DNA from: Buxus sempervirens
Taxonomy: Eukaryota; Streptophyta; Magnoliopsida; Buxales; Buxaceae
Direction of reading: 5' to 3'
Assembly (NCBI GenBank): GCA_947561395.2
Contig: OX387185.1
Span: 38,730,213 to 38,794,212 of the forward strand
Length of the DNA stretch: 64,000 bases
In this document: in pieces, positions 1 through 12,900 of the stretch
How positions within the stretch are numbered: position 1 is the stretch's first letter
Layout of the letters: the number at the start of each line of letters is the position of its first letter
Position numbers and translations under genes: made by a program
Notes under the pieces: generated by a model
The model's input: only the letters and a program-made list of their open reading frames with translations
Database searches by the model: none
What the model was told of the DNA's origin: nothing

Positions 1-320
1 CAACACAAAAGATTTATGCGTCTGGATGTACACTTGCACACTATGACTGAAAGCTACATCTATGTTCTACAATATGTTGCTTCTAATATCTCCTTTTTTA
101 CAGTTATTATAATATCTCTTTTATTCACTTCTTTTTTCATAAGAACATGTATTGGTTATCAATATTATTCATTATTTGAATCATGCCATCTCATCAATTG
201 CTTGTAATAACCTGCTCCCATCTTATGTGCCAACAGTAAGCACTGACAACAAAGTAATAAAATCTAGCACATAATGCAATTTAAAGATGATTGAGAACAA
301 GAAATAAAAATGGTGCATAC
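1..320. other. Intron 4 of the DHH gene, partial
   Basis: This AT-rich stretch follows the exon 4 donor at 320-319. No further exon resembling the C-terminal domain of the family is visible, and nothing else is recognised. Confidence 0.5.
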
Positions 321-3300
321 CAAACAATGACCAAATTTTCCGCTCACTAGAGCAATTTCATATGACTGCTCAAGGGCTGCATCTATTAATTTTTGGTTAT
401 GTGACAAGCTCGCCAGGCCTTGACTGATGACAGACTGAGCATCCAGCGCAAGTAACTGCTCAAAGTTGTAGACATTCGTTTAAACCAAACAGAAATTTAT
501 GTACTAACGACTTAAGAATTAAAATTATGATCAGCTAAATTCAGCATAACAACAGAAATTTAGCAATGACAAGAAACAAGAGGGAAAAACTATCTGAAGC
601 TTGCCTGAGCAATAAACTAATGAAGATACTGCCTTCAACTATACAGGATACCATAAAATTTAGCTGTTACTGATACAAAATATCACAATTCTCCATTAAA
701 AATTGTCATTTCATATTGAATTAGACTTAAAAATCATCAACCACAACAACACAATATAACAATGATGAGCTACAAACAGAGATAAATATGATATTTGAAA
801 GATTCTCCTATGAAAATTTCAAGGCTGCCACAAATACTTTATGGCACATGCGAAGAAAAGAAAAAACAGAACTTCAATCAAACCAATAATTACAACTTTT
901 TATTCTTGATGTCATTGCATTGGGAAAATAATCCAAAATATTTACTCAACTCCAAACTATGTTTTTTTTTTTTTTTTTTTGCTTTTTTTTATCAGTAACT
1001 CAAACTATGTTAAAAAACAATTCGCATATTGTGGCTATGTAAATAAATACAACTTGGAGAAATCAGCCCCAAATCCTTAGATTATGTTTGATTAGGTGGA
1101 AAACAATGGAAAGAAAAAGCAAAATGTCATTTTCCTTTCCTTTCCATTATTTGCCCATCATTTTAATGGAAAAATGGGACACTTTTGGAAATAAAATTTC
1201 CAATGGATCCACATTTTCCCATGAACCAAAAACAAGAATTTTATTGCAAAGTTAAATTTCATTTCTTTCTTATAGATGCCATCTAACCAAACACATCTTA
1301 AGGAATTGTAATGATAAAAAAAAAAGGAGTTGAAAACTTCGCATTCCAAATAATAAGCTAAACTAGCAGGGTACTTTGATGATTAGTGAAGAATATCATA
1401 AATGTTTGGTTATTTAGTATTTGTTTGCACCTGCTTCATGAGGTGAAGTGAAATTATTTCATCATGATGCTGCATAGGCTACCAATGATGGCTGGTCGCT
1501 GGAACTACAGCCTGTATACAATTGAAGTCAGATAAGAACTCTAGATAGGCATTAGTGAGAGTCAAGACCTAACCAGCCTGAAACATTTCCTTCATCACAA
1601 GCCCTGAAGATTGGGGACTAGGGTCCAATAAACAGCTTCTGCAAATAATCACATTCTTCAAATAATGATGCATTATTCATATAATTATCATGGGAAATCC
1701 CCTCTGTTGTTCTCTAGCGATTCTACTTGGTAATATAGGTCAAAGAATTCAACTTCAGGTTTCTATCAAAGAGTTAGGACTCTCTCCTTAGAACAGGAGA
1801 AATCTTGCTTTTCAGGTTCAGATGTTACTTTCCAGAGAATTCTCAGTGATTGAAGTGACTTGTTCTATGGGGGATTTCAGGCCTGACATCCAAGAAGATG
1901 GAAAGGAACCGTGGCCACCACTCAGATAAAATCTTATGCATGGAATGAATATGAAAAATTAGAAATATATTTTGTTTCTATTTATTTTTTTTAAAAATTC
2001 AAAGCCTTAGATTTTGGAAGAAATTTTTATTAGCAAAATTATTTCAGTTTAAAATTTAGTTTATTTATTAAAATTGGCTACAAATGCACAGGTCAGACGG
2101 TTAAAAGGTCCTCATCCATTTTTGTAATTTTAGGTCCTTCCAAAATGTTTTTTTCCTTTTTTTTTTTTGGAAAGTAAGCGAAAAGTTAGTATTTATATAA
2201 GTTTGTACAATGGTGGATCATAACAACAAACCAAGCCAGCATGGTACCCAGTTACAGAACTATACCCTTCACCTTTGCACCCAACAAAAGGATCTTACAG
2301 TTAAGATCTTTCAAAATGAGCTCATCAGATTAGGAGTTTTCAAGGATGTTTACAGTTAAGAAAAAAGCTATTAGAGGTCTTTATTTTGGCATAACACAAA
2401 AATGACAAATTTGAGAATTTACAACAATTTTATGAGTTCAGGGAGCGACTCCCCTTCATTGGTGGTGCAGAACCATCCCAAGGACATATTAGTGGTGTAA
2501 GGCCATTGCAAGGATTTCAAGTGGCTATCATTGTGCTCTTTTGCATTTTCCCACCTTTCTAGTTCATTTCTCCTCAGATTGTTACTCATATTATTTCAGG
2601 GTTGCTGCTCCTGATTTTCCTTCTCAAAATATTTGTGCATGTAGCATGCGTAGGAATATATGTTTATATTTGTTGACAGAGAACCAGAGCTATACCTATT
2701 GTTAAAGGGATGAATCTTTTGCTCATTCAATCTTAAATCATGTAAAATTTGGTCCTGGGATGTTCTTCACGAGCTATCCGCCCAATACAAAAAGAGAAAA
2801 GAAGATCTTGAAGCAAACAAATTCATAAAAAATATCCATTTCCAAGATTATACATTCTATAATCTTTCAAAAACTTCAAATGGTATTTGAGACCAGGAGG
2901 TCACTGCAATAAGCATTTGTATCGCATTTGTTAGAGAACCCTAAAACAATTATATTACACCTTAACCCAACAATACTGGTGACAAAACCATGAATATTGA
3001 AATTCCTAAAAGGTACAAGACAACATTTACCTGCTCAAACACATTTGGGTTCAACCTTATGCTGTATTCAATGTTCAAATATTTCATGCCGCTGCTAAAA
3101 GCATTGCTATTTTTAAGCGCCCATCTCCACAGATCTCCATCCTCAACATATTTGAATAGATTCTCAACACGTTCAGACTCACTCTGAGGTACAGCTGCTC
3201 TTGCAAGTCCATTAAGTGCCCTAAAGCCATTATTGGTAATATCTGCCCCACTTAAGAGCTTATTCTTAAAGTAATCATAAGCAATGGTAGCACCACTCTT

Positions 3301-3830
3301 CTCGATATCTATTATCATCTTCACATTCTCACCAAGAGAAATGCTCCCGTTTAATATCTCAAGTGCAGTCTTGTGATGGTCCAGAACGACTACACTGTGA
3401 ACAAGAATAATGAGCAATGGCAGAATAGACAATACAGTAAGTGACTTTTACGTTGCTTATAAAGTTATTGAAACATCTAAAGAAACAAATAACAAGAGAC
3501 ATGGGATTGCTCCTAGTCTTAAGATGTCAGAAAGGATCATGATCCAGTACATGCACTCAAGCTCTGGGCCATTGAATCCCTTGCATCTTGTTCTCAAGTC
3601 ATCAAAAATAAAAACTTGAACAAAATGCATAACAGGACAATTGATGCCCACAGCTCTAGTGCATATAAGCTCAATTTTTTCTCATCGAAACCATATCATA
3701 AAAAATTATGGGGAAAAAAAATCTTCCAAAATACCATAAGAGAAGAGTGTAAATAAAATTTACAAAAGAATAGAACACACAAACTCACATGTATAAGCAC
3801 ATGCATATGCGTGTTCGTGTGTGCATAGAG

Positions 3831-3906
<76 letters not shown>

Positions 3907-6900
3907 AGAGGTAATAAAACAAAGGCGACAATGAGCCAGACCTTCCTACTTTGGAAGAAATATTCTGAACAAAACCAGGAGGCACAAAATCTAGCAAGTA
4001 CACATCATCAATTTCATCCAGAGGAAGATCTTCCACCCTGAAATGTGTCATCAGAAATTTAGCAAACACAGTTACATGTATATTTCAGGATTGCATTTAA
4101 ATTAATATTCAGATTTAAAACTGTATAATAAATTTAAAAAACAATAAAGAAGCAAAAAACATGAAACAAAATTAGCTTTATTCTTGGAATACAATCAAAT
4201 CAGCTTGTTACACTAAAGATCATTATAATTGCCACAATCCAACGAATATTTTGTTTGGGCTAGGTTATCACCAAATCTCCAGTTTGCCAAAAATCTATAC
4301 AAAACTACTAATTTTCTTAATGTTGAAAACCAACAGAAATTCCTAAGGAAGTGCAAATAGCCAAATAAAATTTCTCATAAAGTGACCACAATCTTGACAT
4401 AAGGAACCACATGGTTCACTTACTTTGGGTAACATTTATGAGCAATTTGGCAAGAGAATATACACAATAAAACCAGAGATTACAAAATAAATTATATGGA
4501 AAAGGAGCTCTTGCTATAACCCAATGGTGATAAGTCAAACCCCAACTTCCTTGCACAAATCAAGAAATGGTCTAAATTTTGAAGTAACCATCAACAGTGT
4601 TCCTGGGTATAGCATAGGTAAAGTGTTTGAAAAGAATCCCTCACTACTTGCTAAGGGGTTGTTTGGTGTTCTTCTAGGAACTCATTCCACAGCTTGGAAT
4701 GAGTTTCAGCAGCAAGACAAGTGTTTGGTTCCATTTTGGGAATGAGTTTTCCCCAAATGAGTTTTAAAAAATACATTACAAGGAAGAATCACCCCAACAC
4801 CCATTAGATTTTTAAAATGAGTTTTGCAAAAGTGCAGTGGCATACTTGTAATATCTATAAATTTGAAAGACATACTTGAAACTTGCTTTAATGACTCCTT
4901 TATATGACAAGGACAAACTTGTCATTTATAAAAACTTCTTTTAAGATATAATAATGGAAAACTTGTAATATTTATAACCTCTAAAGGAATGAATAGTTGC
5001 TCACCAAACTTAAAACTCATCTTCTCTGCAAATCGTTGAAACCCATTCCACCTTTAATTGTAGAATGAGAGATATCAAGGACGACTATAGTTTTCCTGGA
5101 CCCATTGTTCTATCCCAAGGTCCGCTTCAATATCAGGTTGGGTACTTCTATTAGATTTTGGCAGGACCTTTTGGTGGGAACAGGAAGTCCTTTCTTCTCA
5201 GATTCCTTCAATTTTTAGATTGGTAACTAACCAACAAGTTTATGTCTATGATATTCTATCGTCGTGGTCACACCTGAGTTTATCTTGGAATCTCCCTTTC
5301 AGAAGGGAATTGAGACTCAAAGAAAGATAATGTTATTGCAGTTTTCTGGGATTCTGTAACGATTAAAAAAAAAAAAACTTTGGAACTTTGACCAGTCAAA
5401 CTTTGACCGGTCAAGTTGCTTTTGTTTTAAGACTTATGGGTGAGCAACACACACACACCCTAGTTGCACACACACACAATCCCTTCCAAAAGCAAACCCT
5501 AGCCGTCATTTACTAAAACCTATTTCAAACTCTCCCTTCACCTCACGCCCTCTTCTTCCCCTCTCTCCCATTTCACCCTTTTGCCATTATCCCCTTCTCC
5601 CTCTCCTAAAACCCTAGTGTCTATTATTTTGGGGAAAAAGACATTAAAGATAGATTTCAAACTTGGTGCTCTTAATACAAGTAAGTGGGTTAATCTTCCT
5701 TTATGATTTGTGCATCATTTATATGAAATAATATATTATTTAGAAGATATCATGAAACCCCATGGAGATGAATGTTAGATTTCATATATGAGTTGGTTCA
5801 TGACTTTCTCTCTCTAGTTTCAACTCAATGACTTTCTCTCTCTAGTTTCAACTCAATGAATCAAAAATCAAAAGCATGTGTCCTACGAATTTCAATGAGT
5901 GTTGTGAGATGAGTGTCATACGATTTACTCTATCAAGAGCAAGAGTTGTTTACCTTGTCAAAGAGTGTTGTGAAATAGTGTTGGCAATGTGTTTGGTGAT
6001 GTGTCGAATCAGGTTTGTCTTTGAATGGTTGTATTATATGCTATACGAATGGATGAAATCACTTATTTTATTTTGGTGATGTGCTTGGTGATGTGTCAAG
6101 TCACATGGGTTTGACTCATGTGTTGGACCCATACTTACTTTATCATAGATTAAACTACTTATTTTATCATGTGTTTGACCCATGGATAAAACTACTTATA
6201 CGAATGGATAAAACTACATGCTGTTGTGCTTGGGTAATGAATAGAGGCATGTGTCAAATCAGATTGTCTTTAAATGGGTGTATCTCATGCCATACGAATG
6301 GGTGAAACTTTTATCATGGCTTGATCATGTGCAAACGATGAGACCATGGTCTTCCCATGGTATCTTTTTCATCATGGGGGCCCATGTGCAAGCCATGGGG
6401 TCATGTCGTACCATGGTCTTCCTTTTGACAAAGACACTCTTTAACTTGGTTTAATAAACACATGGGACAAGAAAGAAACTTCAGTGGTTTTTAAATATTT
6501 ATTTATGTTGATTTAGTTATCCCATAACATAAGCATACACCCTATTGTTGTTTATAAATTTGAAATTATATGAATTTGTGGAATGTTTAACTATTGTTGG
6601 AATTAAATCAAAGCATGGCATGTTGAGTTGGTAGTTTTAAATGAGACATAATGATATGGATATTAGTACTACTAGTATCTTGATACTAGTCTAGTACCCA
6701 GCACCAAGTGTTGTTGGGAGATATAATGTTTGTACTGCTGGCACGAGTTGCTAGTTCAGTACCCAGCATTTTGAGATGTCTGGGATGATGATTAAATTGT
6801 ACTGCTAGCCACGCTAGTTCAGTACCCGGTGTGTGATTAACCACTGGGATGATTGTGATGCGATTGTACTATTAGTGGCAAGGGTTCACTAGTCCAGTAC

Positions 6901-9900
6901 CCAATATGAAGACTGGTAGACACATATACGATGGTACTTCTAGTTGTGAGGCCACACACTAGTTAAGTAGTCTATCAGGGACGTTCTATTTGGAGTGTGT
7001 TTACTGCTAGTCTATACTAGTTCAGTACCCAGTGAGGGACGCCCACTGGAAGAGGATATTGAGATGATTGTACTGTTAGCAGATATAATGCTAATTCAGT
7101 ACCCAGCGTGACCTAGATGTCTACTGGGATGTGAGGATGATACTTGGTGGTTAATATTTCTTTACATTCGGTTACGTTTATTTTGTTATTTATATTTCTG
7201 CAAGGTATATGTCCATAAAAAAATCACAGGTAAGTATTTCTAACACTTAGATTAAGATGTATTTATTGTTTCTTTTTATCATGATTAATTTATTGTTCTC
7301 ATGTTAGAATTCATGATCCCTTATGTTTAATATTGTTAATATTAAAATATATATGTAAATATGTATGAACCCAACTTAGGAAAACCCTGCATATTTAATG
7401 ATAATATATTAAATATCAATTTGGTGTACATATATTATTTAAATAAGGAATATTATGCATATTCTCATACAGGGTGTATTAGCCTCACTTACTGGGTTTC
7501 GTTGAGACTCACCCCTTATATTTTCACAGGAAACCTACAATCTTGAGATAATGAAATATGGTGACGGGATGGTGATTAGAATGTCGAACATGTTGTTTGA
7601 GATGTTATTGCTTCGGCAAGAATCTTTGAATTGATGCATTTTATGAACCATTGGGGTTCAAGAATTGTACTTGGATATATGTGGATAAGCCATGGTTCGG
7701 GCTGGTTAAATTTTGATTTTAATTGTTACATTGGTGTAAATTCCGCTTTAACTCTGATTGAAGAATTATTAAAATAAATACTCAAGTATTTATTGAGAAA
7801 TAAATGCATTTTCGAATTCGCTTACGAGCAAGGTTACGCTCGGCCCTACTCATGCATAGTAAGTCGTGAGATGTGGATTTAGGGCGTGACAGATTCCTTC
7901 CACATCTTCACATTGATCTTGTTAAGCCAGATAGCAGAATCTGGTGCCCTGATCCTTCAGGTGTTTTTTCAAATCATTCCTTCTTTACTTCTGTTTGTTA
8001 TGAGGATGACTTACCAAATCCTTCTTTCCTTCTAAATCTCTGTGGAAACCTGCTATCCCTTTAAAAATCATGGCCTTTACCCAGATCGTATTCCTCCCTA
8101 ATATTAATAAAGCGGATCATTTAGAGTCAAGAAGGAAGTGGGTTTATCCCCTAATAGTTGTTTCTTGTGTATCAGTAAGGGGGAATCCGTTGATCATTTA
8201 GGTACCGTTTGGTAATGCTTTTCAAAAGTGTTTTTTTGCTTTCGAAAGCAAAAGTGCTGTTTGATAATGCACACATGAAGCAATTTATAAGAAGCAAAAA
8301 AGCAATGAAATTGCTTTTCAAGAGAAGCATAAAAATGTAGCTTCTCACTTTAACCATAAATTTACTTTCTTGCTTCTAAGACCCTCGACACAAAACTAGA
8401 CTTGGAAAAAATCGACCCAACCTGTCCAAATCCAACCAGAATAAATAGGTTCGGGTTGACCCGTGTAATAGTTGGGTCGGTTTCGGGTTAGGGATTTAGT
8501 AACTCATTCATATTCGGGTCAACTTGAATCTAGCCTAATAATGATCCGTTTAACTTGATAATGAACAATTTAACCCGATAACAACCCGTTAACCCGATAA
8601 TGATCTGTTTAACCCAAAAATGACCCATTTAACACGATAATGGCCCGTTTAACCCGATAATGATCTATTTAACTCGATAATGACCCGTTTAACCTGATAA
8701 CGACCCCTTTAACCCTAAATTGTATCACTAATTCACATTATTTTTTATTGGTGTATTTTTTATAATTAAAAAATAAAAAATATTAATCGGGTTGGTGGGT
8801 TGAACCCAATTATTGGCAAGTTGGGTTTAGTTTTGGGTTTTCCCAACCCACCAATAAACAGATTTAACTTGAACCGAGCCCCCGATTATTGCTCAACTCG
8901 TTAGAATATACATCAAGTATATTTTAAGTAGAACACATCAACTATTTACAGTAGTTTTATATGATAGCATAAAAGCAATTTATATGCTACTGTCGTTACC
9001 AAACATGCTTTTTTGCTTCTTAGCAACAAAGTAAAAGTTTACCAAACAACTTTGCTTCAACAAAAGATCTTTCGAAAAGCAGAAAAAGTACTTTTTTGCT
9101 TTCTTGCTTTTGAAAGCAAGAAAGCAAAAACGTTACCAAACGGAGCCTTATTGTAAGTTCATTAGTGGGATCTGGTCATGGTTTCTGTCTCTAGTTCAAG
9201 TGTCATGAGGTATGCTAGCAACTGTAGTGGACCTGTTCAGGCAATGGAGTTTTGGATGACTAGGAAAAATGGGGTATACTTTATACAAGTTACTATTATA
9301 TGCTATAATTTGGCTCACACGGAAAGAAAGAAATAAAAGAATATTTAAGAATGTGAGATCGACCAAGGGAAAAGTAATAGACTATCTCTGCAACTGCAAC
9401 ATCATGGGAAGTATTGCCTAGGGAGTTCAAAGGGATGTCAGTAACGGATATGATAAGGAATTGGACAGAAAATTATCATTCTTTTGGGTTAAAGATGGCC
9501 ATCATCGAGAAGTGGAACCCAACAGAATTCAGGTGTAGGGGTATCTTCAGAGATCATAATGGTGAAGGGTCCTCATTTATAGTAGACCCATAGGGGAAGC
9601 TAATTTGACCAAGGCTGGACTCACTGCACCATTAACAGGTCTACAAATTGCCAAGCAAGAAGCGTTTCAAAACTTCGTCACCAAGTGAGACTAAAGTACC
9701 ATTGTTCTATGGATGAAAAGGGATGAAGAAGGGGCTTAGAGGCTAAGTTATATTTGAGAAAGTGCCAGAATTTTAACTGGTGGGTTAATACTACACACAA
9801 TCATACCAGGCGGCCAGCAAATACTGAGGCAGACATTGGCAAAGGAAGGGTTTAAAACATCAGTATTGTTTTTAGGCAACTATCTTCCAGTCGCAGTTCC

Positions 9901-12900
9901 ACATTAGGCTGAAATTTCTCATAGTTCCTGGTTCCTATATCATTTTAATGTTTTTTCTTATTTCTGCTGCTTTTTCTTCTTTGTGTTGTTTCTGCTTTAA
10001 ATATCAGATAAGCTGGGCATGGTACCTCAACCTGCTGATTACTTTGTACATTATTCACTTCTCAATACTAATAAATTCATCCAAGAAAAAGAAGAACCAA
10101 ATCATTCCCAATCATCCTAGACATAATAATATTCTGGTACAATGACGTAATAATATCTCCATCAAGTCAATTTAATCATACATCCATCTTCTCAATCTCC
10201 TCCTTTTGTTATGGTGTATATATTCATATAAGAATTTGGTACTCCCTTTGATTTCCTCTATTACTCCCCTCAATTCATGTATATTAGGTAATCAACACAA
10301 ATTTGAATGTCCAATACACACTTGTGCTTGCCACTATCCTTGACTTGTCACTCCTTTTATATTTTTTTAGTGAAAATCCTTGACTTGTAACTCACCACCA
10401 AATCAATGGTCAAGTGAATAGAAGGCAATAAATAAGGGACTCTAATGCGCTAAATAGAGGAGGGGGTCCCAAATAGGCTGGCCTCTTTTGGCCAAGAACG
10501 GACCTCATCTTTAAAGGAGATTGGCCTTCTACAATTGGATTTTACCAATCACCATTTGATGATATGGTAAAAATCTTTGTCTGCCAGTGTGAAGATGAAA
10601 GTTTCAAGTCTAACTGCAGCCACTTTGCCAAGAAAGTAACAAAGACTAGGTATATTGTCCGCGTGCCCCTCTAGCAGACCTACACCAAGTTGTTGTCCAT
10701 CAATCACAATCATTATGATAAAATACCTCAATGTGCTAAGCTCTTGGGTCTCTACTGGTTGATGCCGGCATGCCGCTGTGGGCTAATGGTCATGATCGCT
10801 ACGGGACTATGGAGTAAAAAAGTATGCTCTATTAGTATGGAACAGAAAGTTACTTCTTTTTTCCTGTCTTGTCTTATTCATCATCAAATCAAGAAGCAAG
10901 GATTTTGAAACCTAGCGGACAGTAATAGCAAATGTGGAATTCATAAGAAGGAGAAGAAAATCATGGACATATAATATGTCTCCACCAATTAATTGATAAC
11001 TTGAATTTATCAGTAAGCTTGGCTCCCAAGAATGGAAATACTAACATGGATGTAACAGATTAACAGTGATTGTGATGGCAGAACGTGAAGTTGATATGGA
11101 TAATGTTTCAGCCTCCAAGTGAACATCTTAAAGTGGCCCATTTATCATAGGGAGGGTACATATATCACTATATAGCACCATTAAAAGTGAGTGCACGGTT
11201 AAAAAAAATTTTTAAAAAGGTTTAAATGTGGTAAGAAAAGCAATATCTGGTGGGCAAGTTGCAAGATGCAAAGTATTAGACAATATGAAGACTAATGGGT
11301 TTGACCAAGAAAACTTAGTTTCTAGGGGATAGAAAAAAGCTAACAAAAATGGGAAAAAAAACGAAATAAAAAGAATATTTTAGGATGAATGTAGGAATGC
11401 GATGCCACCACCTCTTCCCCACACCCCGTGGAGGTTGACATCAATGAAAGTATAGTATAACCACAAAGAACAGATCTTTTAAGTCCAAATAACATAAAGA
11501 AGAATGAGTCTACGATAACAAACTCGTGATTGTAAAGAAAAACAATAACGTTTTAAAATGTAAATCATATCACACAAGAATTAAATTATACATATTTTCA
11601 TTCACCAAAAAGAAATAAATTACACCAATTCTAATCATTATGATATATATATATATAGATATATATATCTTTTGATAGGTAATAAGAATGTATATTAGTG
11701 TATGATAAAGATGCTTTGGAGGTACACAGATTGTGTACCTAAGTAATGAGCCAACACCCAACTGTAGATTAAACTTAAGACTTTTCTCTCTAAACTTGCC
11801 CTCTTCCTCTCAGTATTTCTGAATGTTATCCGGTTCCTTTCCCCACAAATCACCCAAGATATAGCTGCAGGGGCGACATTCCAAACCATCTTCCTCCAAG
11901 AGCTTCCTTTCTTCAATCCCCATGCCTCCAAGGCCTTGCTGAAAAGCTTCCTGCCTGCACCCAAGGTATCTGGAATCTTCCAAGGATTGCACTCCATATG
12001 TTCCTCGCTTCTATACAATGACTTAGTAGGTGATCCATCGTTTCTTCTTCCTTTTTACACATAATACATCTATTTGCTAACTGCCAGCCTCTACTCTTAA
12101 GATGATTCACTGTTAATATCTTCTCCAAAACTGCTACCCATAGGAAAAAGGACACCTTACTTGGGATTAGTTTCAGCCATACCTCTTTACACACCTTGAA
12201 TGCTCTGCCGGTAGAGTTCATGTTCTCGAATGCTGCTTTAACTGAGAAAATTCCTTATTTTCCCTTCATCCACACCCTCACATCATCCTCATGACCCACC
12301 TGAATACTATATACCTCCTGCAGTAGCTCTTCAAACTTTTCCACTTCCCAATCAAGTAGATTTCGTCTCAAAAAAATGTTCCACGTAGCACCAGCAGCTC
12401 CACTATCAATGTAATCACTCACAAAAGCTTGTTTATCCCTGCAAATATTATAGATACAGCTATATTTGTTCTTTAGCTTCTCATTACTGCACCATAGACC
12501 TTCCCAAAATCTTATCTTGTTTCCTTTTCCAGCAGAAAATCTACGTTCTTTCTCAATTGAATCAACCATCTTACCAATTGGTTTCCATAAACTCAACCCA
12601 ATAGAGGATTTACCTTGGCATGGATACCAGTCCCCACTAGATGAACCATATTTGAGATGGATAACCTTCCTCCAGAGGTTGTCCCGTTCATTCCCATACC
12701 TCCACAACCATTTCTGAAGGAGTGCTTTATTGAATGTCCTTATAGATCTCAACCCAAGACCCCCTTCAATCTCTTTAATCATTATGATCTTATTTCAATA
12801 AGAAAATCTAATCACATCTAGATATTCTTACTCTTGTCCTTTTGTCAATGTATCAAATACCTATTTTACTTCATTGCACACTGCTTTGATTTTACCTATT

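Larger units (their letters stand above)
5090..10105 (+). mobile_element. L1-type LINE, 3' half, split by an LTR and a PIF/Harbinger element
   Basis: Three pieces of one decayed ORF2 3' region line up on the plus strand. At 5095-5354 is the stretch after the reverse transcriptase, with words like IRFWQDLLVGTGSPF. At 7897-8197 is the zinc-knuckle region, with SRIWCPDPSGVF, then CFLCISKGESVDHL. At 9151 onward comes the IIWLTRKERNKRIF-like segment, then a degenerate RNase H region (FRCRGIFRDHNGEG). The 3' end is about 10070-10105, with AATAAATTCATCC and an A-rich tail. Stops and frameshifts occur in every piece, and the 5' part with endonuclease and catalytic reverse transcriptase is missing. 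The gaps are exactly LTR A and the PIF/Harbinger element. Confidence 0.7.

Noticed and set aside
2990-3187. Plus-strand frame opposite DHH exon 3
   Set aside because: Shadow of the real minus-strand exon; no protein similarity of its own.
3785-4069. 94-codon frame with a Ser-Leu repeat
   Set aside because: Only its first 32 codons are DHH exon 2; the rest is intron and the (AG)n microsatellite.
8535-8720. AACCC-rich array considered as interstitial telomeric repeat
   Set aside because: The unit is about 20 bp (TTTAACCCGATAATGACCCG), not the 7-bp plant telomere repeat.
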